A DNA stretch of 64,000 bases, taken from the NCBI GenBank assembly GCA_012845835.1, contig JABAKD010000030.1, forward strand, positions 13,735,076 to 13,799,075. The letters are read 5' to 3'. This stretch comes from Undaria pinnatifida (lineage: Eukaryota; Sar; Phaeophyceae; Laminariales; Alariaceae). A model generated the notes under the pieces. The model saw nothing but the letters and a program-made list of their open reading frames with translations, was not told the DNA's origin and searched no databases. The position numbers were made by a program, and so were the translations under genes. Below are positions 23,301-34,139 of the stretch, one piece after another (within the stretch, counting starts at the first letter, position 1; the number at the start of each line of letters is the position of its first letter).

Positions 23301-25264
23301 AAGAAAAAATAAAGGGGGAAAAAAAATGGAATGAGGGAAACAGGGCGGCCCGATAAAAATGAAAAACAAAGCACAACAGCCAGCCAGCAACTACTACTGC
23401 AGTCGCAACTATTAATATTAATAGTACAGCAGTATCACAGCTAGGGAAGCGTCAATTATGATGTTCTTTTTTTCTTTTTTCATGCCGCTAAAAATAGCTA
23501 ATTATGCTGTTTTTTATTTCACTATATGATGTTTGTGCACCCGTTATGCTACCTTGTTTTCGGCCAATTATATCATACTCATTCTTGGTCTATATTCCCG
23601 TTTTTCGTTGTTACGCTCGTAGGGTAGCATCAACTACAGTATGCTTTTTTTTGTTCGTTTTTTTATGCCGCTAATAATATGCTCTTTTTATTCCACTTTG
23701 TAACGTTTATGCACCCCTTACGCTACCACCTTGCTTTGGGCCAATTATCCTTATTCTTGGCGCCTACTTCGTATGCTATTGCTATGTATTATTTCACCCT
23801 TGCCAGTGTAAGTTGTTTCTGTTTAAGCGGACATGCTCATAGGTGTATGCTCTCTAGAAACCGCGTACCAGAGCGCTCGGGGGGGGGGTGTAAATGCCCT
23901 CCACAGCACCCCAAATGCCTCATATACGTATGGAATAATCAGCGTATGCTGTTTTAGGCTTGTTATGCTCATGGTTTTGTGGAAAATCAAAGTAGCAACT
24001 CCATTTTACTACGATTTTTTATGCGTTTCACAACGTCAAAAAGTTAAAAAAAAAAGTCCAATTATCCAATTATGCCGAAAGAATTGCGAGCATAGTCTAA
24101 TGGATGCTTCCCGAAACACAGCAGATGACGCCATCGAGCCAACATCGTTGGCAGCAACCATATTGGGTTTCGAATGACCTACTGCTGAAGCAGTAGGAGC
24201 ATTGCCGCATGGTCTAAAGAGCACTGCTGTTTCTCACGACGTGGTAAGTGTTGCCAATACCGCCGTCATCGTCGCCCCCGTACCGAATACCAAACGAAGC
24301 CTTCAAAACGAAGCAACAAAACAGATGACACCACCCAGCCGGCATACGAGCAGCACACAAACTGCTGGGTTCCGAATGCAACTATCAATATTAATACAAC
24401 TACTGATACAACAAGTGAACGGTGTCAGCCGTCGACGCACATATCAGGTCAAGTATCAGATCATACGAGTACATGTGATGACTCTTGATGTACACTGCTG
24501 TTATTGTTGGTGATGTACTGCTGCTGTACCTGGTGCTATTTGTGATACTGCTGGCGATGTGGACGTACTTGAGCAGTTGTATGCAACAGGAAGAAGCTTA
24601 GCTTGGAACAACGGGCGGTGGCGCATGTTGACAGCAGCAGCAGTATCTTGGCAGTTGCTCTTCTACAACTGACAGAGTAGCTGTTATGTACCTGGTATGC
24701 TACAAGCGAGGTACCTGGTACTGTAGTGCTAATTCAGCAGCCGCAGCAGTTCGAGTACACAGGTAGTTCGATCCGACACCAACTCAGAATTCAGCATCCA
24801 GCAGTCCCGTCATTTTGATACCGCAAACTGTAGATAAGCATATATATGCGCAATTTCAATATTTTCCTCGAGGCTTCTTCTCCCGAGCCTCCTTCCTCAA
24901 ACAAGAACCGAACGTTCTCTGTACCGTCTACCAGCACACAGGTACACAAGCACCGAGTCACAGGCAACCTCACCTGGATACGCCCTATGGCATTGAAGTT
25001 CGTCTGACCATGCCGGAGCAAGAAGAACGACACAAGATCACCGTCCTTGGGAGGCAAGGGTGACTCCGGTGGGGTTGCAGTAGACGATTCAGATTGCGCC
25101 GCCCCCCACAGCCGCTTCCCGCTGCCGGCAAGGCCCCGCTGCCCGTTGAGACCAGTGCTACATCCGGCCAAGTTGAAGGCTCGCGTCACGCTCTTCCTCG
25201 CGGAGGCCAGAGCTAGCACGAGCCCTGCCGGGACGAACCTCGGGCGGCTACCGGGTCTCCTCAT
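14314..25264 (-). CDS. Phosphoglycerate-mutase-like histidine phosphatase, probably plastid-targeted
   Basis: Four exons in phase: 25264-24974, 17045-16813, 16057-15965 and 14644-14314, 315 residues. Exon 1 ends with the catalytic RHG motif ([17 protein letters not shown]; His85). Exon 2 continues at once with [13 protein letters not shown] and has the SPMGRAQQT phosphate-pocket motif. Exon 3 has WQGELKED; exon 4 has YPARDLW and the second catalytic histidine ([11 protein letters not shown]; His240). This is the complete histidine phosphatase core, so the enzyme is probably active on a small phosphorylated substrate, but which one cannot be told. The ATG at 25264 gives a signal-like start ([13 protein letters not shown]) followed by an early Phe, compatible with a stramenopile plastid presequence. 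Intron 1 is 7.9 kb and contains a LINE reverse transcriptase in the same orientation. Confidence 0.85.
17270..17368 (+). repeat. SINE-like short element, copy 2, with long A tail
   Basis: Begins GACACACGACGCGTATG and shares about 85 bases almost identically with 26003-26090, including AGCTAAAGCTTTATTTT and the CATCCGCCGGAGGAT hairpin. It ends in a run of more than 20 A. The A tail with no coding capacity suggests a retroposed short element. It lies about 225 bases upstream of exon 2 of the histidine phosphatase, in antisense. Confidence 0.7.
18213..18266 (+). repeat. Dispersed repeat shared with 52712-52765
   Basis: Both places contain TTTTATAAAAAT, then AGGACGTCAGCCGTGAGTTC and GAATTTC with only a few mismatches. 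A two-copy family; origin unknown. Confidence 0.7.
18385..18440 (+). other. tRNA-like A-box/B-box pair (not a functional tRNA)
   Basis: TGGCGTATCAGG fits the RNA polymerase III A box, and GTTCGAATCCC about 40 bases later fits the B box. Flanking bases do not form an acceptor stem and the T stem pairs poorly, so this is more likely a tRNA-derived SINE head or decayed tRNA gene. Confidence 0.4.
18772..19015 (+). repeat. 122-base tandem duplication
   Basis: Two near-identical adjacent units, each starting GTCATCTGCTGCTATGCTG and ending near CCCGCCTGCGTTCCT. The unit length of 122 bases is clear from matched positions such as 18837 and 18959. Confidence 0.9.
19966..19990 (+). repeat. (GT)n microsatellite
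   Basis: A plain run of GT dinucleotides within intron 1 of the histidine phosphatase. Confidence 0.9.
20216..21195. repeat. Tandem copies of the LINE 3' terminal region
   Basis: The segment starting CTACTAGTCGGCCTGGTACC at about 21030 recurs at about 20490, about 545 bases away, with matching C-rich coding-tail sequence downstream. The A-rich stretches at 20216-20470 and 20690-20840 also match each other (GAGCCAAA, GGAAAAAAATACCCC). So the 3' end of the element is present in at least two partial tandem copies. Confidence 0.7.
21037..23235 (-). CDS. Non-LTR retrotransposon reverse transcriptase (5'-truncated LINE)
   Basis: A single open frame of 732 codons with the RT motifs in order: [49 protein letters not shown], motif [18 protein letters not shown], motif [18 protein letters not shown], and motif [11 protein letters not shown] with the catalytic Asp pair. 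After the thumb comes a C-terminal stretch ([20 protein letters not shown]) typical of LINE second-ORF proteins, then an Arg/Gly-rich tail. No apurinic-type endonuclease domain precedes it, and the first ~50 residues look like flanking sequence, so the copy is probably 5'-truncated. The lack of internal stops suggests recent insertion. It is nested in the same orientation in the first intron of the histidine phosphatase. Confidence 0.9.
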   Translation of the reverse strand: MLACIFYFFMEIFFCPRAHCSWHCRAKSPITLLYKKSTVGLQGTKARSEQFIMDEDGTLLRDQARIRERWAGHYHKLLNTKSLKLDPTIIDLLPPRPLKLSLGDEPSMDEMMDAIKGMSNWKAVGPDGLPVELLKLDHPAFVQCFHNILVNVWVTGEVPQQWKDAIIKTLHKKKDRTDCNNYRGISLVAHAGKILLKIVASRLSNYCEAEEILPEEQCGFRPARSTVDMLFVVRRLQELGRQRKIPLYMCFIDLQKAYDSVDRELLWEVLTRLGVPTKMLTVIRNFHEGMRARVRADDGEHSDWFNVTQGLRQGCVLSPLLFNVFFAAAIHVVLVRFSKDESIVSDLVHLEEGSAVGKEEPLACVQRAVWGMLYADDAGIVSKSAEGLAKMMTVIVTVFEAAGLTVSEKKTETMLLRTPDQSSLAPPLAIESSGQRYKQTTQFLYLGGIIHESADLSLEIERRIRLMRACLKRFGPELYDRTTAPLSLKVRMLKAEVIETLLYGCVTWTLNADHFAKLRSAHHEVLLRVIGFQRRLRTDHTTLSYAKALTMTRCESIETTIRKRRLFFAGALVRQHKGRLPRRLMFGTIAGGENPKPGGQVKTWPRAIAEDLRVFKANEGSTEHSPLVFGVGTALWPTAAKKVGKWYRGVLEAAERFMGRWHEDEAKLSRQRRASAVGGVEGNGGRGGSRRGRRNTAQGYGGRGGDRRSRRETAVDESRKETADRVARYQAD

Positions 25265-26002
25265 GCCGGATTTCGGAAGTGGTAAGTGAGTGTCCCCTAA
25301 CACTACAACTTTTTCTTGCTTGCGCTTGTTGTGGCTTTGTAAGACTTTGTCGAGGACGTACCGAATCGGGAGGTAGCACGACGAGAAGGTCAATCACGGT
25401 TACAAGCACACCGGGTAGCGAAGTACACGTGGGCAGTTGACAGCAGGCTTATTCAGCGTGCTCGGTGTTGAGAGCAGAGAGCGAGTGTTGCTGGGTTGGA
25501 CGTGGGAGTATAACGGGTGCTACTGCTGCTGTAGTAGTCGTTGACCAGTGACCCGAAGGGTGCGAACAAAATGACGTCCTTAATTTTTTTTTTGTAAAAT
25601 ATTGACGAAACGCCCGGTCCCCTGGTTTCCAGCCACACAACGAAACGCCGTTTTTTCATTTCCCCCCCCGTTTGTTTGTTTCTTCTGTTTTATCAGCCGA
25701 ATAATAATGCGTGCATGCGCGATCATCGATCTGCGTTGTTGCTGCGCTGTGCTCTGCTGCAGCATCTGCGCTCTGTCTTCTGTTTGTCTGCCGCGCTGCT
25801 GTTGTCATATGTGTTGTTTATCAAGATAATATATATACCGGTGCTAGTATCAACGTATCAACAGAGCAGCAGCAAGCAGCAATTGTATCAGCACAAACAT
25901 TTTTCTATATAGTATCATACTACTTTGCTTCAGTTAGTTGCAGTTTCTGTCGGTCACAACTCTGCGGCAGCAATTCGCGTATGTATATAATAACCCAGAC
26001 AC
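25265..26002. other. 5' flank of the histidine phosphatase gene; no other gene
   Basis: Probable promoter/5' UTR region on the minus strand followed by unremarkable AT-rich sequence. No supported coding frame. Confidence 0.45.
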
Positions 26003-26104
26003 AGACACACGACGCGTATGAAAATACGCGGAAGTGTGGTGAGCTAAAGCTTTATTTTTCCCCATCCGCCGGAGGATAAAATAAAATAAAATAAAATAAA
26101 ATAA
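26003..26104 (+). repeat. SINE-like short element, copy 3, with (AAAAT)n tail
   Basis: Nearly identical to 17270-17355 from GACACACGACGCGTATG through the CATCCGCCGGAGGAT hairpin. Here the tail is (AAAAT)n instead of pure A. A different 3' simple-sequence tail on the same body is typical of retroposed elements. Confidence 0.75.
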
Positions 26105-27140
26105 CCCAGACTACGATGTTAAGTAAGTACGAGTACGGCGGCGGTGCTTATTTGCAATGCTCGCAGAGCCAGCAACTTGCGAAAAAAAGAATGGCACCTG
26201 GTACCGCAGTACCTACTACCTGGTTTGCAAGTCTTTAGACGAGAATATATGAGGACCTTTTTTTGCAGTAAGTAGATAGTAGATGGGATGCACGGCACCG
26301 CGTTCATCAAGCGACAGATAGACGGGAGTAAGGAAGGGGTGAAGGATCGACACAAACAATCATTATTCGTTGACTCTCGAATGTCACCCCGCCGTACAAG
26401 TCTACGTACAAGCTCCAATTCATTTCTTCTATTATAATAATAATGGTCTTCAAGTGTTCCACTCAACCTCCCCCCCGCCACGCCTTCCCCCCGCCACCCC
26501 CAACATCGCCTATATATCTATAGACTAATAATAATATGGCACCACGCGTACAGTCAGCTCCTACCAGGTACTAGACGATATCTACATTTAATGGGACCTA
26601 CAAGTAAGTAGTGTTGCCCCCCCCCCCCTTTGAAACAACCCCCCCTTCCCCCCCCTCCCCCCCGCTTAAAATCCCCTCCCTCCCCTCACCGGTCATACGA
26701 CTTAAAGGATATATATTGTTATATTGTGTGTGGTCTTCCGACCCCTGTGGGAACACAAAATAAACTGAATTGATACGTTCCACAGCCGTCAGATTTGTCC
26801 CCCTTAAAACGGGTTTTATAGTTTCGGTGCACAGATTAATTAACATCAACACCCTGTTGACCCTGGTACAAGCTAGCTCGCTATGGGGATTCGCCGACCT
26901 ATATCCTCAATGAGGACACACACCCAGCAATACGCGCGATCGGGGAGTGTCATAAACAGCTTCGAAGATGAGCTTCGACAAAATCTTCGATCTCACAGCT
27001 AGCTGTTGTACGAAGACTTTAAAAAAAGTGTATTTAAATGTCTTTGTATTATTGTACGAGTACACGTACTATACGCAACTAGTCAGTGTGCTAATAGCAA
27101 TCAATGCGCTGACCCTGACTGAATATTTAGAGCTCCTAAA
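26105..27140. other. No gene seen
   Basis: Contains C-rich homopolymer patches at 26468-26502 and 26617-26690. No supported coding exon on either strand. Confidence 0.45.
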
Positions 27141-27810
27141 TGTGATAAGGCTTATTAATTAGTTTGGGTAAGCTATATTGGTTAACTTTTTGCAAGTGGT
27201 CAAACGGACTAATACCCCACTAACATTCCTTAATGTTAAGATACGGCCTCGAAAGGCCTGTGTGTATGTAATTATCGGAATTTGACATCATTTGGATAAT
27301 GGGTTTCGTATGATAAGGTTGGCGTTTTATTTTCGGGAAAGTCAGGAAATGGATCGGAGGCACGTGCCTCCGATCTCAGAAGTCATCCGGGGCTCTGGTA
27401 GAATCGATTAAAGCTACGTCTCTACGAAGGCAAAGAAAGTGAGTACTCTCCGAGGACCTGCTCAATTGGCAGACCTGCAGGGGGCACTCTGTGTGTCCCC
27501 TCCTAATTTCCTTGACAAAAGGCGTCGTCGATAGACCATGGTTTTTTTGGGTTGTGGGTTCAAATCCCACAACCACCATATAATAAACTTTTTCAGACTT
27601 TCCCCATGTCGAACTTGAAATATACTCTCCCCGGCATACCCAGGAAATGAAACGGCTTGGATAATTGACACGTCCGCCCGTATATCCGGCCGACCTGGTA
27701 TCCCGCCGTTTCAGGGGGGGAGAGTGTTATAAGGCTTAGTTTGGGTAAGTTATTGGTTAACCTTTTGCAAGTGGTCAAACGGACTGATACTCCACTAATA
27801 CCTTAACAAT
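27141..27810. mobile_element. LTR-like remnant: direct repeats around a tRNA-complementary tract
   Basis: Two direct repeats of about 80 bases begin TGTGATAAGGCTTA at 27141 and TGTTATAAGGCTTAG at 27725, and share AGTTTGGGTAAG and GCAAGTGGTCAAACGGACT. The second copy follows a purine tract (GGGGGGGAGAG), as a 3' LTR follows its PPT. Between them, near 27553-27582, is GTGGGTTCAAATCCCAC followed by AACCACCA. This is a perfect tRNA T-arm shape that on the minus strand would also read as a primer-binding site (TGGTGGTTGTGG). Gag/pol is absent. LTR orientation is ambiguous, so this is a remnant at best. Confidence 0.4.
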
Positions 27811-30800
27811 AACAAATGGCGTCGTAATACCCCACTGATTCCTTAACATAAACAAATCTATAATACAGGATCGGTTGAGAAGAAAGTATGTTTCATGGCC
27901 TTCCATTAATTTGTCCGAGATCACAAGACTATCTTAGGCTCTGGAATTTTGCGTCTCGAGGTTTTATTTTCTTCGCGAGGTATTTTATTATTATCACGGA
28001 TGATGCTGGATGATCGGTGGCGGCGGGGCGGGGCGGCGCATACATATCATATCTGCAGTCCAGTTGGCCATACCCCGCACCCCACCCATCGACGGATGGA
28101 TATCGCAGTTTTTGTGACACAAATAACATATAAAGCCACGGCAGGAGAGGTAGATGTGACTATATGACCGGCACAAAGAAAGATGAGTAGTACTTAATTA
28201 ATTAATGAACAACTACGACAACAACAACAGCGGCAAATACCCCGTACCTCTCCCTATATGTAGCACCTACCTGCATGTCTCAACGAGACATGAAACATAC
28301 AGCTGTTACCATTCTCCTGGTGTTTCATTGTGGTTTCCTGTGCCAACTTTCACTCACTCCACCGTTCGTTGTCGGGCACGATAGAGTAGTAACTATTAAT
28401 AGTAGTATAACAGCAGCAGCAATAGTAGTAGCAGTAGCAGTAGGATCCAAGCTTCAAGCGCTCATACAACGAAGAGGTACAACCTCCTGCAAAAACAACA
28501 AACAGCACGGAGGAGATACATATCCTGCCGCTGCACTGCACAACGCATGCAGCGATCTATCCCAATGAGTGCCGTTTCTGCTGGCTAGGGAGGGTGCAGC
28601 ACTACCGCCGATCATTCCACTCGATGAATGAGGTGCTTCTTTCTGTGCAATGGCAACAAATAACAGAAAGGGGTCGAACCTCTCCTATCTGGTTAGCGAT
28701 ATTTTTTTGGGGCGAGGATGTGGAGGGGGCGGGTCGGGGGGGGGGGGGGGGGGGGGGGGCATGGGGGGGTCGTCCATTGAGCGGCAACTTCCGCCTCCCC
28801 CAGCCGTAGACAGGTCGCAGTCACGTAAACAGGGGGGAAGCAAGATTGTTTTCGCCGCCGCCCTCAACCCCCCGAAGCCTCCAAAAAGTATTAGACATCT
28901 TTTAGTAGCCTTTTTACTCGCAGCTGATAGAATATTTTGGTACAATTAAAGCTGTGCGCTGGAAACTGCATCAACCAATAATGCGGGCAATCATAGTACG
29001 ATGAGGTACATATCATAGCACGGGTTGCCAGTGTACTTATCCCGCCGCCAGCGAGAACAGCGCACGTCCACTAGAATTACACTTTCTGGCGGAAGATGAA
29101 AAAAACATTATTCTGAGAAAAGTATCCTATCCACGCCGATGGTCCAAGATCCTCTACTCAACCCGGTGAACGCCCGCCACGCATCTATCCGCTATTCACC
29201 CGACACGGACAATGATGGGACACCAAGTGCCAGAGACGGCAGGCTGTAACATCGAACAGAAGATTTTCGGCGAAAAAAAATCGACCGAGAAGGTATAAAG
29301 TGTCGCTCGCGTAAGTCGCGAGTCTTGAAGCGTGCACACACTACTAGGCTGGAAATGATTCAGTCAGAGAATATCTCCTGCCGCTGAAAGAACTCAATCA
29401 AGCGTTGAAGCGTTGGTGAGGTTATGTCCTCGCGAAATACGGCGAAAATGCACGTTTGGCCTGGCTATGAAAGGCCTTCGGGTACCTTCCCACGCGTGTG
29501 CGTGTCGATATCTTTGAGGTAGGACTTTGATTTAGACGCACATCTCGAGCGCAGAAACTAAAACGGACAACACTCGTCTTGCGTGGTCCAAAGGAAATGC
29601 CGCCCAGTAACATTCCTGGGCCAGTGCATCTTGTAGGACGACTATAGAAACGCAGTTTTGTGTTCGCCGTCTGACTGATTGCGAACCAGGTACGGGGGTC
29701 GGGAGGGCACTGTTCGCCCCCGCTTCTCATCGGCGACATAATGTTTGCGCCGTCCGCAAAGTCACCCTATTCAGCATTCGTGCTTGCAAAATTTAACCCA
29801 TTCAGAGCTGTCCCCATTTTTCGGGGACAAACCACCTGCATTTTGACGACGATCATTTTGACGGTAGCAAAAGGGATAACAGGTGGGATCAAGAGATCCT
29901 CCATCGGGCCCAATACCACCAGAGGATAATTGCCGATTCCGACGAATTTGCAAAAGGAGATTCCATTCAACTTTTCGTGTGCGGATCGTTCGCTGATAAG
30001 GCAACGAATTTTATCAGAACTTTTTCCTCCCACGAATATGTATCGCTCTTCCCGACAAAGAGTTGTCTTCGTTTTGGGTGTATGGCATCAACTACAAGCA
30101 CACCAGCATGACCATACGGGTTCGATTACAAAAAAATAATATCGACGACTTAGCCCCCTCCCTCCCTCGGCACTGCCGTGATTTACAGGTACAAAACCCG
30201 TGATAAAATAACCGTGACACGAAGCCTGCGATGGTTCGCTGCCCACAGCGCGAGCATCGCTGAAACGGAGCACAGGAGGGTCTACAAGAAGCCTCATCAT
30301 GCAGCTCTAGTCTCAAGTTTGACAATTCTACGGCCAATTTCCCACATGACGGGTGCTACAAAACAGTGGTCACCAAAAAGTATTGCCCTTCATCCACACA
30401 TCCAAGTCCACCGCCTTCGTCCAGGCGCCAGAAACATGGAATAAACAGAGACAAGTGGAAGCAACGAAATGGGGCCGGGAGGGTTAGCGGAGCAGCACGG
30501 TAAGAGGCAAGCAGACAGGAACCACAGGCATCGCGGGCAGGGCAGCAAGCAGGCAATCGTGAGAAACCGACAGAAGCTTCGAGCTGGCCAAATCCTTTCA
30601 CGTGAAAATCTTAGAACGCTCCGCGAGTTTTCGACAAACTACACACGGTGCGTTCTGGCGGAATGGTATTTCGCTTGCAAGATGCCGAAGATTTTTCTAC
30701 ACTGCTAAAAAAAAATGGTAGTAGTACGTGGTATATCACACCACTTTTAATATGTGCTTGACGAGAAATGACTGAATAAATGAATAACCTTACCAGGTAC

Positions 30801-31651
30801 ATAGTCATCAAACATGGACAAAGTACAGGATGGTGTCACGAATAAACATTTTTTAAACAAGCACCGACTAGTATCCATTTGACCTCAAAACAAATTTCCG
30901 AAATAAGGTCCAAACTCAAAAAGTCTCACCGTCCACCGGAAGTCGCGGTTGAGTATCGGACAGCACTCAAGGCGGAGTCGGTGTGTGCGAGAACCGACGG
31001 CTTTGCTTCCCTGAACTACCTGAGAAGTTATGGTGATAAGGATTGGGGCGCTTTGGTCAACTTGTAGCGCGTCAGGTTTCTACTGGCCAGGATGGCTCAC
31101 CGAACGGCGAGGGGATGGTAACGCTCACGGCACAAGCAAGGGAGCACTTAAGCAATACCGTGGAGTTATTGCCAACTATACACCTACTATTGAACTATGC
31201 TGAAAATCGGGAAACCCACTAAGGCGGGAGCTGGACCGCGAAACGTAGCGCAGGTTTCCATTACATGACCATAAACGCGACCTGTCGACAAGATGCGTCT
31301 TTTCGGCGAAACAGACGTCACTGTGCCGCCCCGAAATATATCAGGCAGGATGTAGAGACAGTCGCCACCTTCAGGCAGAGAAAAAAAGAACTCAGCGCAG
31401 GGGCGATACCGCAAGAAAAAAAGCCGCACCCACCAAAAACGTCGAAAGCAAAACGGCAGAGTGTTCGAATCTAGGACTGTCTTGCCCCGGAGCAGAGCGG
31501 GCAAAACGGAAAACTTCACCCCTTCAGAACCGCACCCATGTTCTTCGGGAAACACTACTTGGATTTAGTGTGCAGAAAATTTTGCGGCAGCAAAAAAAGG
31601 TTACCCCAGAAAAAGTGAACAGCGTGAAACGTTAAAAATTGAAAACGGCAC
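27811..31651. other. No supported gene; homopolymer-rich
   Basis: Holds a 24-base poly-G run (28736-28759), a CAGCAG/AGTAGT patch (28410-28440), and stretches between 29.0 and 31.6 kb with protein-like but unassignable short frames on both strands. I could not connect any to a family or to paired splice sites. Confidence 0.4.
28736..28759 (+). repeat. Poly-G tract (24 G)
   Basis: An uninterrupted run of 24 G. Such tracts are prone to sequencing-length error and could form G-quadruplexes. Confidence 0.85.
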
Positions 31652-32785
31652 CTCTTCTGTCCGGTCGTCCACGACGAAGAAGGTTTCGCGGCACCGGACG
31701 TCCACATCCACCTGCACGGTGCTCTTTCGAAGCGAAGAGAGGGTCCCCTCGTTCAGCATGTTCCGATCTCTAAAATAACGAGCCCGAATGACAGTCTCCA
31801 AGTCCTTAAGTACCGATTCCGTTGCGACTGCGGTGCCCATGAACTCCACTATATCTCCTGGTTTTGGCAGGTCACCGCGTCGTGCACCCTGTTAATATAA
31901 TCGAAAGTCGAATGCCAGAGATAAATGACATGTAGGGAAGGGTGGTGGTTGTAGGAAGCTTAGATGCCATGGAAGTCATTACGCCAGAGACAGATGAGAT
32001 CCAGGGAGGGGCATTGGTTGTTGGAGACATTTTGGTGCGTCGAATGGGTTTTGGTTGTCGTAATTTTACCGTTTGTAGCGATTGACTCTCACGCCTTGGC
32101 ACATAGTCGGATGGCAAAGACACTAGCAATAACATGGGAGGGTCAGACATCTCGGGACCTCTCCGGCAAAGTTCAAGTTGACCTCTACAGAGGCGGTGGA
32201 TGGCATCGTACGAATAGAGAGGGACGGGACAAGCGGGCGCATTTTTCTTGTGGGGGGATTTAATCTATACGGGTGAACCCGAAAATGCAAAACGACCGTG
32301 AAAGTCCTAATACGAGTGTAGCGTTTTTGGTATTTGCTCATGCGGTCACCCGGGAGGGCAAGGACAAATTCGACGAAATGCAAAGTATCGGTATTCAAAA
32401 TACAACATAGAAGGAGTCTAAACTACAAAATAGAAGGGATCTAAAAGACAAGATGAAAGGTACATTATCCGAAAGAACAAACAGAATGAATGCAAATGCG
32501 GGTAGGGTCGAACCCTGCCGCCTTCATTCTCAACTCACCCAAAATATGTTCACGTTGGATATCTTGGAGTTGCTGATGGTGTGAAGGCGGTAGAACGGTG
32601 TGCACCTTGACACCTTGGTCGCCGCGGCGGCCTCCAAATAAAAATTAGCTAAATCTTCATGCATCACATCTCGCGGGTCGACGATATCGTCCAGTGCGCC
32701 CGACGACTCTTCTCCCCCACCTGCAGACGTGTTTCGACCAGAGGGAGAGAGGGTTGACAGGATCACGGGCACTCGCGCCAGCCAC
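31652..32785 (-). CDS. Two exons of an unrecognised protein
   Basis: Exons 32785-32539 and 31888-31652 join in phase 0: donor TTTTGG/GTGAGT, acceptor TTAACAG. The first encodes WLARVPVILSTLSP, a Gly/Glu linker, then DDIVDPRDVMHEDLANFYLE and HTISNSKISNVNIFW, faintly like the head of a leucine-rich-repeat region. The second encodes GDLPKPGDIVEFMGTAVATE and TVQVDVDVRCRETFFVVDD. Protein-like composition and paired splice sites argue that this is a real gene, but the family is unknown and both ends are missing. An upstream exon may be 36573-36384. Confidence 0.35.
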
Positions 32786-34139
32786 CTACCAGGTACACAT
32801 CACAGCCGGCTGTGGCGGCCTCGAAATCGGGACACACGTAACACACCATACAGGACATGCAAGTCCAAGACAAGCAGCGATGAGAACGAGGGGGCGGCGG
32901 GGAGGCACTTGCTGGTGGATGAGGCCACCCCGCGCCGCACAGAGCGCAGGACAGGCGGTCGATGGGAGTTCCGCACATGCATAAGCACTATACCACCAGC
33001 AACATTTTTCTGCAGCAGTACACAGACAGAAGTACGTCGTCGAACAATTGTGAGAGTATGAATATACGTCAGCTGCAAATTCAACCGCGTTGGTTGATAC
33101 TCACTAACTTTCAAGCTGCGTGATCCATACGTCGATCTTCCGCCCATTTTTTCTCAGAAAGATGAAAGAAGCGCAACAACAGCCACCCACGTGAGCTAAA
33201 CAACACTACGAATACATACGTAACTGAACTTTTTTTTGCGTTTTCAACCGCTCGCCGCTCGCCCGGAATAACAGTACTAGTCGATGCTCACGTGCTGCTC
33301 CTCGGCCATCGTCCACCCCCTCTCTACCGGCACCTTGACCTTTCCCTTCCTCAACGAGAAGGGAGACTACCTGGCTTGCCCGCATTTGGAAAACGCCCGC
33401 TGCAACCTGCACAAAGGCCATCTCCGCCGCAGGCTGCTCCAAGCAAAGGACACAGCGGCAGCAGTGCCAACGGGTAAAAGGTTCAAAATAAACCAGGTTG
33501 GTTGAGGTGTTCAAATAATGCGGAGGGGGGAGGGGTGCAACAATGCCATGTGAGACTTTGAAATCCCTTTGTTCCTTTCTGTTTATCATCCTCATGAACC
33601 CCACTTCAATGCTATAGATATATACGTACGCGTACGATTGCGACATTTACAGGTGGCCGGTCTTCGCGAATTAAAGGCTGCCTTGAGAGAAATCGGGACT
33701 CAAGGACAATGCTATCGGAATAACAATGTGAAAACAGAGTTAGCAGTACGAACGATTCGCGCCTTTGATTGGTCAAACACGCTGCCCAACGTAAGCCATA
33801 CAGGTCCTCATGATTTCCTTCCTCTTCTTGATAGCACTTCGATAGCACTGATGCGTTCAAACTGATCACCTGTCACGCTTGAGTTGTCGCAACGTCCCGG
33901 GGACTACAGTGAACGAGGAATCCAGACGCCAATATCTGAGTTGTGCCCACTACGGTCGTTCGGATGGCTACTAGACTGCGCAACGGAGGCTTGAGGCTGT
34001 GTGGCGTACGTACAGCAACAGGACTCGTACTATGAGTAATAGCTGCCACAGGTTTTTGCTTGCTGAATGTTAATGTTGAGAGTGGTGGGGGTGGAAACCA
34101 GACAGGCGGGAGGAACATCTCAGTAACGATAACGGCTGC
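32786..34139. other. Possible intronic sequence; one candidate short exon
   Basis: On the minus strand near 33442-33380, an acceptor ending GGAGCAG and a donor CCAG/GTAGTC bracket about 21 residues (EMAFVQVAAGVFQMRASQ). Its intron phase does not fit both neighbours, so it is not annotated as coding. Confidence 0.3.

Noticed and set aside
27545..27585. tRNA gene
   Set aside because: Only the T arm and a CCA-like end are present. No A box, D arm or anticodon arm at the right distance.
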